64,000 bases of DNA from Paramacrobiotus metropolitanus (Eukaryota > Tardigrada > Eutardigrada > Parachela > Macrobiotidae): assembly GCF_019649055.1 (NCBI RefSeq), contig NW_026570292.1:656741-720740 (forward strand), in the 5' to 3' direction. The stretch's first letter is position 1. Each line of letters begins with the position of its first letter. The notes beneath the pieces were generated by a model that saw only the letters and a list, made by a program, of their open reading frames with translations, made no database searches and had not been told where the DNA came from. Below are positions 11,093 through 21,083 of the stretch, in pieces. Both the position numbers and the translations under genes were made by a program.

Positions 11093-11193
11093 AAACGATA
11101 AAAATATTCCGATTTGGGATCAATTTTTGTTGCATTATATGTACAATATTACAAGTTATGTGACAACTTTATTATACATAACAGAATGTAAAT

Positions 11194-11208
11194 GTTAGGC
11201 GGCCAACC
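11194..11208. repeat. Dyad-symmetric element 6 (imperfect, inverted)
   Basis: GTTAGGCGGCCAACC, the reverse-orientation counterpart of element 2 with one internal mismatch. Confidence 0.55.
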
Positions 11209-11343
11209 TAAGAAGGAAAGGAATGCATTTATTCGGCATTCAAATTCAGTTGCCTATAGCTCCCATTCCAACACGGCTACTCAATTCCAGCTCAATTTCA
11301 GTATTTCACTGAAACGCGAAATTTCCATATTGAGCCAGGGTAA

Positions 11344-12597
11344 GAAACCGCATGCGTCCTGATTGGTCAAACTGGAGCCGGAAAAACAACACTCAGCAAC
11401 CGGCTGTGTAATACCGCTCATCGAGCCGGGGCCTCTGAAGACAGTATGACCCAGGAATTGTTGAAGAACGATGTCAGTGTCGGGATGAACGCCTTCTCCA
11501 TCATGGACACACCCGGCACCGACAGCCAGCACGATCCGTACAAACATGCCGTTCTCCTGCGCGCCGCCCTGACCACCACGGACCTGAATACCATCTTCAT
11601 CGTGGTGAAGTACGAGAACCGCTACTACAAGATGGTGGACAACTATCTGCAAGCGGAGCAACCGGTGGGCAATTTCACCCGCAAAATCGTCATTCTCGTT
11701 TCACACATGGATAACGCGGCCGATCCGCCGGCCGAATTCCCCACGATCTGCAATCTGCTGACCGAGGCCAGCCCGCACGTAGCCAACATCATATTCTTCT
11801 CGGAACGCAGCAGTGCGACGGCGATTGCGGATTTAATGTACGCTTGCACTCGGATGGCCAACATGGAAGCGCAGCTGCTGACGATATCCGATGACGATTT
11901 CCATTATAGTTTCAAATTGTATCAGGTACGCTTTAACATGCGCAGATCGTTCGAGCAGTATCAGAAGCAGGTGCAGACGGTGCTGGAAGGTTACACACGT
12001 CTCCGGGACCGCGCCCAATTTGTGCCGGACGACGACAAGGACGAGCTGTTCCACGTCATGATCGTCCAGCTCAAGTACGATCTGGATGACCTTTACCGTG
12101 CGTTTACGGCGAAGCATGGCTACGACATGGTCGAATTGGATTACTACGCGCTGTGTATTGAAATGCAGCGGGAGAATGTGAAGAATCGCTTCGTCAGCTC
12201 CGTCACCCCGCTGATGACGTACAATCTCTTCGATAACACGGATCCGCGGAATCTGATTAAGGCGTGCCCACACTGTGGACTGGTGTGGTGGAAGACGGAG
12301 GGGTGTGGCGGGGCCACCACCTGTGGGAATCGCGTTAGTAAGCTGTGGGACTGTCGACCACGCCCCTTGTTCCGCTATGCTCTGAAATGGAGGAATGGTG
12401 AGCTGTTCCACACCAAGAACTATGTGCTCAAGACGTCAGGAATGTCCCCAAACAAGGTGGGGGGTAATGCATTCAGCCAGGCTCCCGAATCTCTGTTTAA
12501 AGCTGACAGCAAAACCGCCCTGGCGCGCTCATTACCTTCGGTAGACGACATTAACGTGGATATGTCCCGTTCGATCACTATGTCCCAGGCGTACTGA
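11344..12597 (+). CDS. AIG1/GIMAP-like GTPase with Cys-rich domain; C-terminus replaced by LINE sequence
   Basis: The frame is open from 11344 after an in-frame TAA at 11341. The P-loop GQTGAGKTT sits at 11365-11391, before the first in-frame ATG (11446). The true start is therefore in an upstream exon (possible AG at 11343-11344) or lies across a frameshift: an open segment SISLKREISILSQGKKPH ends just upstream in another frame. Switch motif DTPGTD and VSHMDNA (G4-like position) follow. Near the end comes a zinc-ribbon-like CPHCGLVW...GCGG.TTCGN, as in large AIG1-type GTPases of many invertebrates and protists. From about 12420 the remaining 60 codons are the antisense of a LINE, so the native C-terminus is lost. 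GIMAP-type GTPases bind GTP and scaffold on membranes; any role here is inference. It may be a pseudogene. Confidence 0.65.
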   Translation, partial: ETACVLIGQTGAGKTTLSNRLCNTAHRAGASEDSMTQELLKNDVSVGMNAFSIMDTPGTDSQHDPYKHAVLLRAALTTTDLNTIFIVVKYENRYYKMVDNYLQAEQPVGNFTRKIVILVSHMDNAADPPAEFPTICNLLTEASPHVANIIFFSERSSATAIADLMYACTRMANMEAQLLTISDDDFHYSFKLYQVRFNMRRSFEQYQKQVQTVLEGYTRLRDRAQFVPDDDKDELFHVMIVQLKYDLDDLYRAFTAKHGYDMVELDYYALCIEMQRENVKNRFVSSVTPLMTYNLFDNTDPRNLIKACPHCGLVWWKTEGCGGATTCGNRVSKLWDCRPRPLFRYALKWRNGELFHTKNYVLKTSGMSPNKVGGNAFSQAPESLFKADSKTALARSLPSVDDINVDMSRSITMSQAY

Positions 12598-14640
12598 AAC
12601 TTCCGAACACATTCCGGGGAATTTCGCCCTGCGTCAGTTGGATCAAGATTCCACAGCGGTTTTGTCAGGCACTCTTCAGAAGGCTGGTAGAATTCGGAAA
12701 CCATAGGCAGCACAGAGTACACCGATGCCAAGTAGGCACAAACAGCTAATGTCTCAATGCGTCGTGTCACAAACCACCACGCCGTACTGGAAGAGATATC
12801 TGAGTCCATTGCGCTTGAAATCTTCACGTTGACCAACTGCTCCACCCCCACCCGTAGACAGCTATCGTATTCTTTCAGCAAGTCAAGGTGTTCAAAACCA
12901 CGAGAACTGCGCAGTCCGTACAAAACCTTAGGAACGCTGAGGCAATTTTTAAGGAGAAATAAACTGTAGTGCCGTAATTTCTTCAATCGTTGTACAAAAT
13001 TCTTTAGTTCCTCCGTTTTCAGTTAAAAATCTCGCGCACGCTGAGAAGGTCATCGGTGCTCCCAACAAAGTGAAGTTGTCGGGACTGAGCTGAATCATAT
13101 CTGGCCAAGTGCTTAATAATGTTGCACGGATCATGGAGTCATCTGCATCACATGTTACGATGGGAAAGAATTCGCACTTGCTGAAGTTTAATTCTAAACC
13201 CATTTTCGCGGCCCGTTCTTCAATTCGTTTTATGGCAGCCATTACTTTTTCTACTGTGCCAGCCATTGTCACGTCGTCAAGGAAGGCCAGAAGCAGTTCG
13301 CAATCTAAATCATCGAACAGCGGTAGCGTGGCTAAACTTACCCAAAGGGACCCGACGGTCACCCTGTTGCACTCCGCGGGCGGACGTCAGCGTTTCTTCA
13401 CCACAGACCAAATGGCTGCTGTAGCGGTAGGATTGCCAGAAATAACCATAATACGCAGGGAAATGTTGACGAACAGCTTGCAGCAGTGTATCCCGTCTCA
13501 GAAGGTTGAACGCGTTTTTGAAGTCGAGTTTCACAATTACGCGCGGTCCTGCGTGTGGGGTTTCCATATAGGCCCGGACCCCGTGGATAATTGCTTCAGC
13601 TCCGCCCTTCGTCCCGAAACCAAACTGCACGTTCTTACACAATTCCTTCATCCGCTCAGTGCAGCTATAACTCACAACTTTTGAAACCAAGCGCCGAAAA
13701 GTTTCACCAACCGCAATGGGACGGATGCCGCCATCTTTTTTGGCCAACGGGATGAGGTTGGCGCCGAAAAAGAACGGTCGGATGTCTTCAGGGACGTCGT
13801 TTTGTAGCACATGATTGACGAAATCTGTTAAGGCAGAACATAACTCGCTCTCTTCCCACCAGGCCGCACATCATATCTTTAAGGTGCTGCGGCCGTAAAT
13901 CAGCAGCCACCAGCAGATCCTGAGGAAGCTGAAGACAGCTTTGAAAACTTCCGCTGGAGTGACAAGTGGGGGCTTTAATGAGTGGTCGGGCGGGGTGGAT
14001 AATCGCTGTCTTCGGGCTCGGGTGGGTGCTTGCTGCGTACAGCCTCCAGAGTGTCGGCGTTCAGGGGAGCCAGTGCATCTTCCCCCATAACCACTCCTAC
14101 AGCCCGTCGAACATTGTTATCCTGCAACAGGGATGTGGCCAAGGCCGTTAGACGCTCCTCGTTCAGTTCGCTTTTATGAGATTCAACGCGACTATTGCGC
14201 TGGCGAGGAGGATGATGATGGCATAATAAGTCGGCCAGGTTCTTGCGGATAACTGTGGAAAGGGACTCCTTCCGTAGGGATTTCGCAGCAGGTAAGGAGA
14301 GTGCTCTTGATCCGAATAACAGCAGATCAATCCACGCAGCTGACGAGTTATCCCGCACGCATCTGTGGAGGAGTTCGGCAAGACGTTGTGCACAGGTACG
14401 TCGGACTGTCTTCGGCACTCGTTTTGGGAGTGAGTAATGAGTCCCAGAAAGGAAGAGCTGGAGAGGGTGCTGGCTAGGATCCGACGTGGCAGCGGCAGGG
14501 GCCTGTCGATCTGGAACCTTTTTGCTGCAGGCTTTAACGTGGTTAGCGAACCCTCCGCCTTTCGTGAACAGCTGCCCGCAGAACTGACATAGCTGGTCTT
14601 TCACCATGGTGGGAGGATTCAGTAGCTGTAACAGAAACCG
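12420..14640 (-). mobile_element. Decayed REL-endonuclease LINE (R2/NeSL-like grade)
   Basis: Minus-strand element. The N-terminal frame 13975-14607 starts MVKDQLCQFCGQLFTKGGGF with a C2H2-type finger, as in R2-like ORFs. The RT then lies in separate frames: 13310-13810 (PFFFGANLIPLAKKDGGIRP, GFGTKGGAEAIIHG, DFKNAFN, GVQQGD), 12949-13362 (AFLDDVTMAG, the catalytic DD) and 12420-12986 (thumb region to SGAWLNALPP). The frame breaks at least three times, and the segment around the expected SAAGPDG motif (about 13880-13960) is deleted. The endonuclease and 3' end are missing. A loss at the 3' side is unusual for a LINE, whose copies usually lose 5' sequence, so a later deletion or rearrangement joined it to the GTPase gene. 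Confidence 0.8.
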
Positions 14641-15866
14641 AGAAACCAGAAAAACAGCTCCACAGTAATATTAGGCATCGTCCAGCAGAGAAACGACATA
14701 CCCGATTACCTGGGGTTCACAAAAGTTCCCCCCAAGTAGTGCCGTTCAAGGCCCAACAAACATCCATCGATCGCCCAACAAACATCCAACGCTCGAGAAA
14801 CCTGCGACCCGACGTTGTCCAAAAAATGAGTCTTGGTTGGAAGAACAACTAGCTGAATTATAATATTACTTACAATAAAACACTATTACTTAATAATATT
14901 ACTTTTCTGTATTTACCTTAATTTTCTACGTATATGTACGTTTGACGTACGGATACTAATAAAGTGAGTGTACTTAGCCACTGGGCTGTGTACATAGGTA
15001 CAGAAATGATGGTTGGCTTTTCGGTTTTTTTGAATGGCCTTGATTTCCTCTGTTTTTATGAATATAATTAAAATCGGCTAGCGCTATACGCTGGTCTCAC
15101 ACCCTAACCCATACTACTGTGCGAAACCAGGAACTTTCTACAGAAACTAGTCACGTTGCGCAAACACGCTTCTCGTCGCAGTTGCTGGTAGCTCGTAGCT
15201 TTTACGAGTTTTATCCTGTCTGAGCTCTGTCTAGATGCTTATTACGATCCATACTCAATACTTCGACGACGGATAAGGCCTCGTACTATGGACAAACAAG
15301 TAACTGAAACACACAAAACAAACTGACTAATGGCGAGGAGTAATCGCCTAAGGACATAGCCCTTGTATTACGTCGTCCATTTCGCTATGAATTAACGCTT
15401 CTTGTTCCTCTCTGGAGTCTGGTTTGTGAGTAAGGCAGATGATGCGAGTGATTTTAAAACTATGTTCAGTTGTAGACCGCTGAAATTGTTGTTTAACTTT
15501 ACAGCACGCGTTTCTTTGTAATTAGATGCATTGTTAATGGTGTTGGCTTCACCAAGTTGGCCTGACTAGCTGTGAGTTCCGAAACTGCTTACTTGTTTTA
15601 AACAGTCTCACAGTCACTGTTGATAATCTTATTTATACATTTGACCGCTTGACACTGAAGCCTTATGATTTTAGGAATGCGACATACGACTAAAACAATG
15701 TTTGGTTAAGCGGAGCACAAGTACTCATACTTAACAAAATCGAGTTTAGTCACTGCATCGAAAAAAGGTTAAACATAATGGGCCGGATGGATCACCGGTA
15801 AAAAAATCTGGATTGATTAAACAGGACTATTTCTGTGCTCTGTGCTGACAGTGGTGGTGGTGTTAC
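14641..15866. other. No recognisable gene
   Basis: Sequence upstream of the LINE start contains a repeated CCCAACAAACATCCA (about 14753-14790), possibly LINE 5' UTR. The rest is AT-rich with no coding signal that I can support. Confidence 0.4.
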
Positions 15867-17270
15867 CTACATATTTAGCAAGATAACAGCACTCGTAATT
15901 AACATGGTGACGAAGCAACCGAAAAGGTCACCGTATTTGGTGATCGCGCCACTCATTCCCCATTCCGATCGCCTGGTTGTTGTAGTACATCCTAGATCGC
16001 CTTCGTTGACACAACATCCAGAGTAACTTTCCAACGCTGGTAACGGCCGAGACAGATAATTGACAGCCCAGAAAGTCGGCGACTCGCCGTATCCAAACCG
16101 GCCACAAGTGAACGACACAACCGGCTTGCGTTCTTCCGTAATTCCGGCAACTTGGTGCACTCATCGCATAAACGCCGCCGCTTCGCAACACCCGCACATC
16201 GGGACCGGGGTCGGTCGGGGCAGAACGCGTTGTAATCCAGCTTGACGCTGGTCAGCGTCGAAACATTCAGCGTTATCGTAAAAATGGCAGGCCATGGAAA
16301 GTCCAGCGCGTTTCCACTCAAGTCTAGCGTTTCCAAGAACTTGGAACTGGTAAACTTTGCTGGTGTATGTTAAAGAGGTCATGCCGGTTATGTTGTGTGG
16401 TTCGTCGACAGTATCGCCAAGTAAAACTTTACTTTTTGATCGTTTAGTCGGAGTGTCTGAAAATTGTACTGCGATGAATACTGAAGCAACCACATTAGTG
16501 ACACTACAAAGCATCATTTTTCGAAGCAGTAGCTGTAGATGCTGTTTATTCTCACATACTCGTAAAGAATGCACAATCGGTGCAAAAGTTTCCCATCGTA
16601 TGGAGCGAATCTTGTTCTTCTGAAGGTCTATCGTCTCGAGATTGAACGATCTCCCGTAAGTAACTCCGTCGAAGGTGGGTTCGAAGGCGAATACATCGAG
16701 ACTAGTATATGTCGTTCTCCGCCAGATCCAAAGTGCGCAGCTCGTACAAACCTTCGAGATCACCTCTGCTCAGACCCGCGACACGGCAATCCCGCATAAG
16801 TAGGCTGCGCAGTGTTGCTTTTACATTGCGCAGAAGAGAACCAAGTAGCAGGAACACAACTCGAGGCGACGCCATAAAGTTGTACATCTCCAGGACGCGT
16901 AAATTGGTTAAATTCGGAAATTGCGTCTGCATGCTACTGACCAGTGACGCCCCTTGTCGTCCGAGTCGGATGAAAATGACGTCGTCAGGAATAAGGGTCA
17001 AATTGAAGCTGCTGTCCCATTAACACAGCGGCGCTGTATTAATAGGATTTCCGTATTATATCAGTAGCGTTGTTTAAAGCTTAGCATTGTAGTGGGTTTT
17101 AACATTTAAATAGTAAAACTGAAGGCACCGATGCCTTCGTACCTTCGCAAAACTGGTTTATCGTTTTTCTCTTAAAGCTTTTACGGTTTGCGTATACCTG
17201 CACCAATCGAGGCAGTCTGTAAAGCAACCACGACGCAAACCGTTGCCGCAACAGTAGAAAACCCGATCAT
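15867..17270 (-). pseudogene. Type-1 LRR gene, multiply broken (copy B)
   Basis: Exon 1 is 17198-17270 (MIGFSTVAATVCVVVALQTA, a good signal peptide, with a phase-1 donor). Exon 2 lacks the first Cys segment (a deletion near 17015), then reads LIPDDVIFIRLG, LRVLEMYNF and LRTLDLAENDI before a frameshift near 16710, resuming LETIDLQKNKIRSI. Exon 3 starts at 16456, with frameshifts before PHNITGM and after NAFCPD. TGG becomes TGA in FMRW (about 16160-16166). The C-cap is open 15867-16160 (TEERKPVVSFTCGRFGYGES to a hydrophobic end). At least four lesions make this a clear pseudogene. Confidence 0.85.
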
Positions 17271-17804
17271 AATACTTTAACAGCGGTCAGACTCCAGACA
17301 CGGAAAGCATTAGCTGGCTTGTAAGAATAGTAATAATTATTCATTCCCATGCGGGGTTTACATGTGGGAAATTTCTGACAGCCGCGAGGTGTGCAGGCAC
17401 TTTTGATTTCTAATTTGTACTATCACTACTTCTATAATACATGTACACTGCAGTATACTAGGGTACTGTTTGTTTCGACAGTTGCTAGCGCTTGCTATCT
17501 TTTGAATTGAGGTTTTATCAGCTCTTAGATTAAGTATGATTCAGTAAATATTATATTTACAAGGTAAGCCTCGTGCATCCGCGCTCGGCACGTGTGTACT
17601 GGAAAGGTCAAGTTTGAATTAATTTTATGGATTGCTGCGGGAGATTAGATTAATTATGATTCAGTAGGTATGATCATTATAATATGCAAGTCATCAGCAG
17701 CTAAATATCATATGTTACGAGTAAAAGCAGCCTGTTCTGCAAATCGGTGTTTTCCAGTGCTGCAGCCACGTAGCCAGTTCTAATAAAGACTTACAGGAAA
17801 GACA
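17271..17804. other. 5' flank of LRR copy B
   Basis: Mostly AT-rich. It contains the type-1 upstream element at 17474-17503 (minus-strand sense AAAAGATAGCAAGCGCTAGC then AACTGTCGAA), 204-233 bp before the ATG at 17270. The sequence around 17720-17800 also resembles the flank of copy A near 3460-3530. Confidence 0.5.
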
Positions 17805-18011
17805 GATTCAACTGGAACCCCGAGGAACATCCCACACGTCGGATCGTCGTCCCGACGGCTGCACAACTTTCGCCTGGAAGCGCGGCATGTGTCGTGCTTG
17901 AGACATGTGTAGACACGGCGGCGGTTTCTCATCTCAAAGCCACAAGTGCGGGAGCGGCAGCGGTACAAGCCGGAGAGAAGAAATCGAGACTGTATTCTTA
18001 TCTGGTCGGCC
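17805..18011 (+). mobile_element. 5'-truncated LINE, left part (split by gypsy)
   Basis: Plus-strand remnant of the REL endonuclease region: QLEPRGTSHTSDRRPDGC, FAWKRGMC, then (after a one-base frame change) VDTAAVSHLKATSAGAAA. It corresponds to EPRG..RPDG..WDVT of the LINE at 52-56 kb. It stops at the gypsy insertion, and the right part resumes at 24424. The last four bases, GGCC (18008-18011), are the target-site duplication. Confidence 0.8.
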
Positions 18012-18409
18012 TGTAACATGATTTATCATGTGTACATGCACAACGTATGTACTGGTCGTTGGCATAACAGTAACAGTGAGTTGTTACACAACTCACTGGC
18101 CAACAGAGTTGTTACACAATGCATAAGTGCCGGTTGGCGTTCGAGCCACAGTGCGTTGCTGTATAACGCACTGGCCAACAAAGGCATATTACGCAACACG
18201 GAAGTGCATCCGTTTGAATGTCATAACTTCTATTCACTATACGCCAATAACGTTGTGTAACTGGACGTTGTCTTGTCCATCTGTTCTCATATATAAGTCC
18301 TATGTTTTCAATACTAAAAATCGTTGATAGTTTTAGTCAGTCTTAGATCAATAAAGACTTATACCATCTAGCCAGCTTTGAGTTACAGTTAGTAAGAACC
18401 TACGTTACA
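18012..18409 (+). repeat. Gypsy 5' LTR
   Basis: 398 bp, TG...CA. It contains two GTG-stem hairpins: GTGAGTTGT/ACAACTCAC at 18076-18096 and GTGCGTT/AACGCAC at 18151-18171. Each is followed by TGGCCAAC. A TATATAAG box lies near 18288 and AATAAA near 18350, in the right order for a retroelement promoter and polyadenylation signal. The sequence just inside (AATGGTGGCTCCAGTGG) is the place for the primer-binding site; I cannot name the tRNA. Confidence 0.93.
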
Positions 18410-18704
18410 AATGGTGGCTCCAGTGGTCTTTAAAGTGTTTACTATCAACCTCCATTGACCTTTCCACACTGATCCCACTGTATCTACCGATCTTTATGGA
18501 TTACAATGGATTACATTTGACCTTTATGTACTAAACTGACATCATAGTTCCATACAGCTTACTACATAAGTGAACTATCGGTTCCGATCCAGCTGTCTAC
18601 ATCTGACATTTCAGTCCGATTCCTGTTTCTGCTATAACCCTGACCTTTCCATATTTGTCCACCATATGTACTGAACGGATTACTCTGTGACCTCTTATCA
18701 GTTG

Positions 18705-19229
18705 ATGCCGAACACTCGTAGTAACACCGACATACCGGATAAGAATTTTGAGCAAACCGACATCGAGCTGCGCCTTGCCAACCAGGCAGGTAAGACACGC
18801 AATACTGACAATAGAGCGACAGACACAGACAGTGACCTTTCCACAACATCAACGCCAAATCCAGCAACAATGACCACTATCACATTTGAGGATACCCAAG
18901 TGCAAGCAATCCATACAGGACTACAACCACTGATTTCAAAACACGACATCCTCAGACGGTTTAGCCTAAACGACATCCCAATCCTAATTGACCTTTACAA
19001 CGTGATCACTGTTACTGACGAAGCTGACGCACTATCCCAACTCCAAAATGGAACTTTTCCATTCAAGATGTCCAAGGCTGACCTTAAAGCATTGTATCTA
19101 GCAACAAAGGATAGGGCCTTCCAGTCATTAATCAACACAAACAATGTGTACGGAAGAAAGATCGACCAACTTCTTCAAGAAATGACCTCACTTAAACAAC
19201 AACAACAGCAACAACAACAGCAACAACAA

Positions 19230-19267
<38 letters not shown>

Positions 19268-20282
19268 TCAACAGCAACAACAACAGCAACAAACTGGATC
19301 AACTCCCATTACTACCATTCTTCAAACGTCCGGAATGCAACTTTCTCCTAAAGATTTCCCGAAATTTGGCGGTGAGTCACACGAAGATGTACGCGAGTTT
19401 ACCGAACGCTACGAAAGTTTTACCCGAGTTTATGGATGGACGGAAGCGACAAAACTGACGAATCTTAACTTGTGCTTCATCAACAATGCCTTAAGATGGT
19501 GGGAATCGGAGCAAACCAAACATGTAACCTGGATCAGCGCGAAGAACGCCCTGCTTAAAATTTTTGGCCCTACTGACCTGGACTACGACCTGAAGAAGGA
19601 AGAATACCAGAACCTAGCGAAGTCGGATCCTCCATCATACGTCACGAAAGTCCTGAAAATGTTTGATGTCATCAACCCTACAGCCACTGAGCACGAAAAG
19701 GCGAACGAATTATTTCGTGAACTCCCGACACGCATGAAATCGAACTTTGTCACCAATCGACCGACAACCGTAGCCCAGTTCCTGGACAAGCTGAAGACCG
19801 AGGCAACTAAGGAGCAGTACAAGGAAAAGGCCCAAAGGGAATCAGAGGCTGATGACTCAAAAGCAAAGGTTTTCTTTACGGAAACACGGAACAGCGAAAT
19901 AACTGATTTGTCTAAACGCCTGGATCAAGTAGTCAACATTGTGGAAAACATAACACGAGGATCCCAGCCCAACTTCCGGCGTAACGAAAGCCGATTTAAC
20001 GGACGCAACACTCGTTCAGATGCAATATGTCACCGCTGTGGTAATAAAGGTCATATGCAGAAGGACTGTTGGACAAAATGCAATAAATGTGGAAGAAAAG
20101 GTCATGTCGCTCGCGAATGCAGAAGCCAGGGACGAAATACGGACCAGAATTACAGAAGAAACCCGAACAATTTTTCCAGGGGAGGAAATTCTAACCGCGA
20201 CAGTAATAATAACAATAGGCAACCGTCGTACTTCAGCTACGAAGAACACGACGACACACTGGAAATACCTGAGTTAAACTAA
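18705..20282 (+). CDS. gag: Gypsy gag (nucleocapsid with two CCHC knuckles)
   Basis: The first ATG in the frame is at 18705 (MPNTRSNTDIPDKNF), about 525 codons to TAA 20280. A glutamine tract of roughly 45 residues, broken by one His (19197-19291), precedes a capsid-like core (PKFGGESHEDVREFTERY, LRWWESEQT, of the retrotrans-gag type). Two zinc knuckles follow: CHRCGNKGHMQKDC and CNKCGRKGHVAREC. The tail is Asn/Arg-rich. The product would form the virus-like particle and package RNA. This frame is intact, unlike pol. Confidence 0.9.
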
Positions 20283-21083
20283 AGGCCGTGGCAGATAAGG
20301 CTCTTTTGCTACGGTAAACAATCAACTGGTCTGTACAAATTCGACATCCGGCGCAATAACCTGCAAAGTACGAGTTGACAATGAGCCAATAGAAGCCATC
20401 GTAGATACCGGATCAGAATTTCAATAATAAATCAGAAATTTTTTGAGAAAAAGAATTTGACTAAACAACCATGGAACGGTACCATCGCAACGTCCGCATC
20501 AGGTGATAAACTCAACATTTCAGGATCATGCAGAGTCCCCATAGATTTGATGAAAGAGAGAGTATGGGTGAAAGCAGCCATACTAGAGGGTTCCCATATG
20601 CCATGCTGCTTGGGACCGACTATCTTCGGTCAACACCCTTTGTGATTGATTTCAAACAAAATAAAGTCTTCAATCCCAGGGCACGTCTAATGGCCGATTT
20701 AAAGAACACCATGCCAGTACCATCCACGAATACGCTACTCCGCAACCGGACATCCTCAGCACAACCTTTGCCCAAGTTTGGCCGATTTGGTCGGAGGGTT
20801 GGAGATGTACGAACACCCAATCAAACGCGCGATGAGAAAGAGGAGCAGCACTGTTCATCAGTGAAGAACCTAGAATCACTGAAGGCATGATGTTAACAAA
20901 GAAGTCTCCGGAGAAGAAAGAAGTAGAGAGAGAAGAGAAGAAAGAAGAGAGAAGAGAAAAGATTGAAGAAGAGAGAGATAAAGAAAGAGAAGAGGAGGAG
21001 AAGGCGTACGCAGAAGAAAATGGGCAGTTAAGCCCGAAAGACCTCCTGGGGACTCATCAAAATTTATAGAGGACCAGCTGTCA
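20283..21083 (+). pseudogene. Gypsy protease region, frameshifted
   Basis: Aspartic protease active site VDTGSEF at about 20401-20421. Immediately afterwards the frame is lost by one base at a T-run, and a second one-base loss follows near 20607 (LEGSHMPC to LLGTDYLRS). A Lys/Glu-rich spacer (20887-21069) lies before the RT. Gag and this region are not in one frame, and overlap or readthrough cannot be judged with the breaks present. Confidence 0.8.

Noticed and set aside
13109-13684. 191-codon plus-strand frame
   Set aside because: Antisense to the LINE reverse transcriptase at 12949-13810, which carries the real motifs.
18410-18430. Primer-binding site assignment for the gypsy element
   Set aside because: The sequence after the 5' LTR does not match any tRNA 3' end I can state with confidence.
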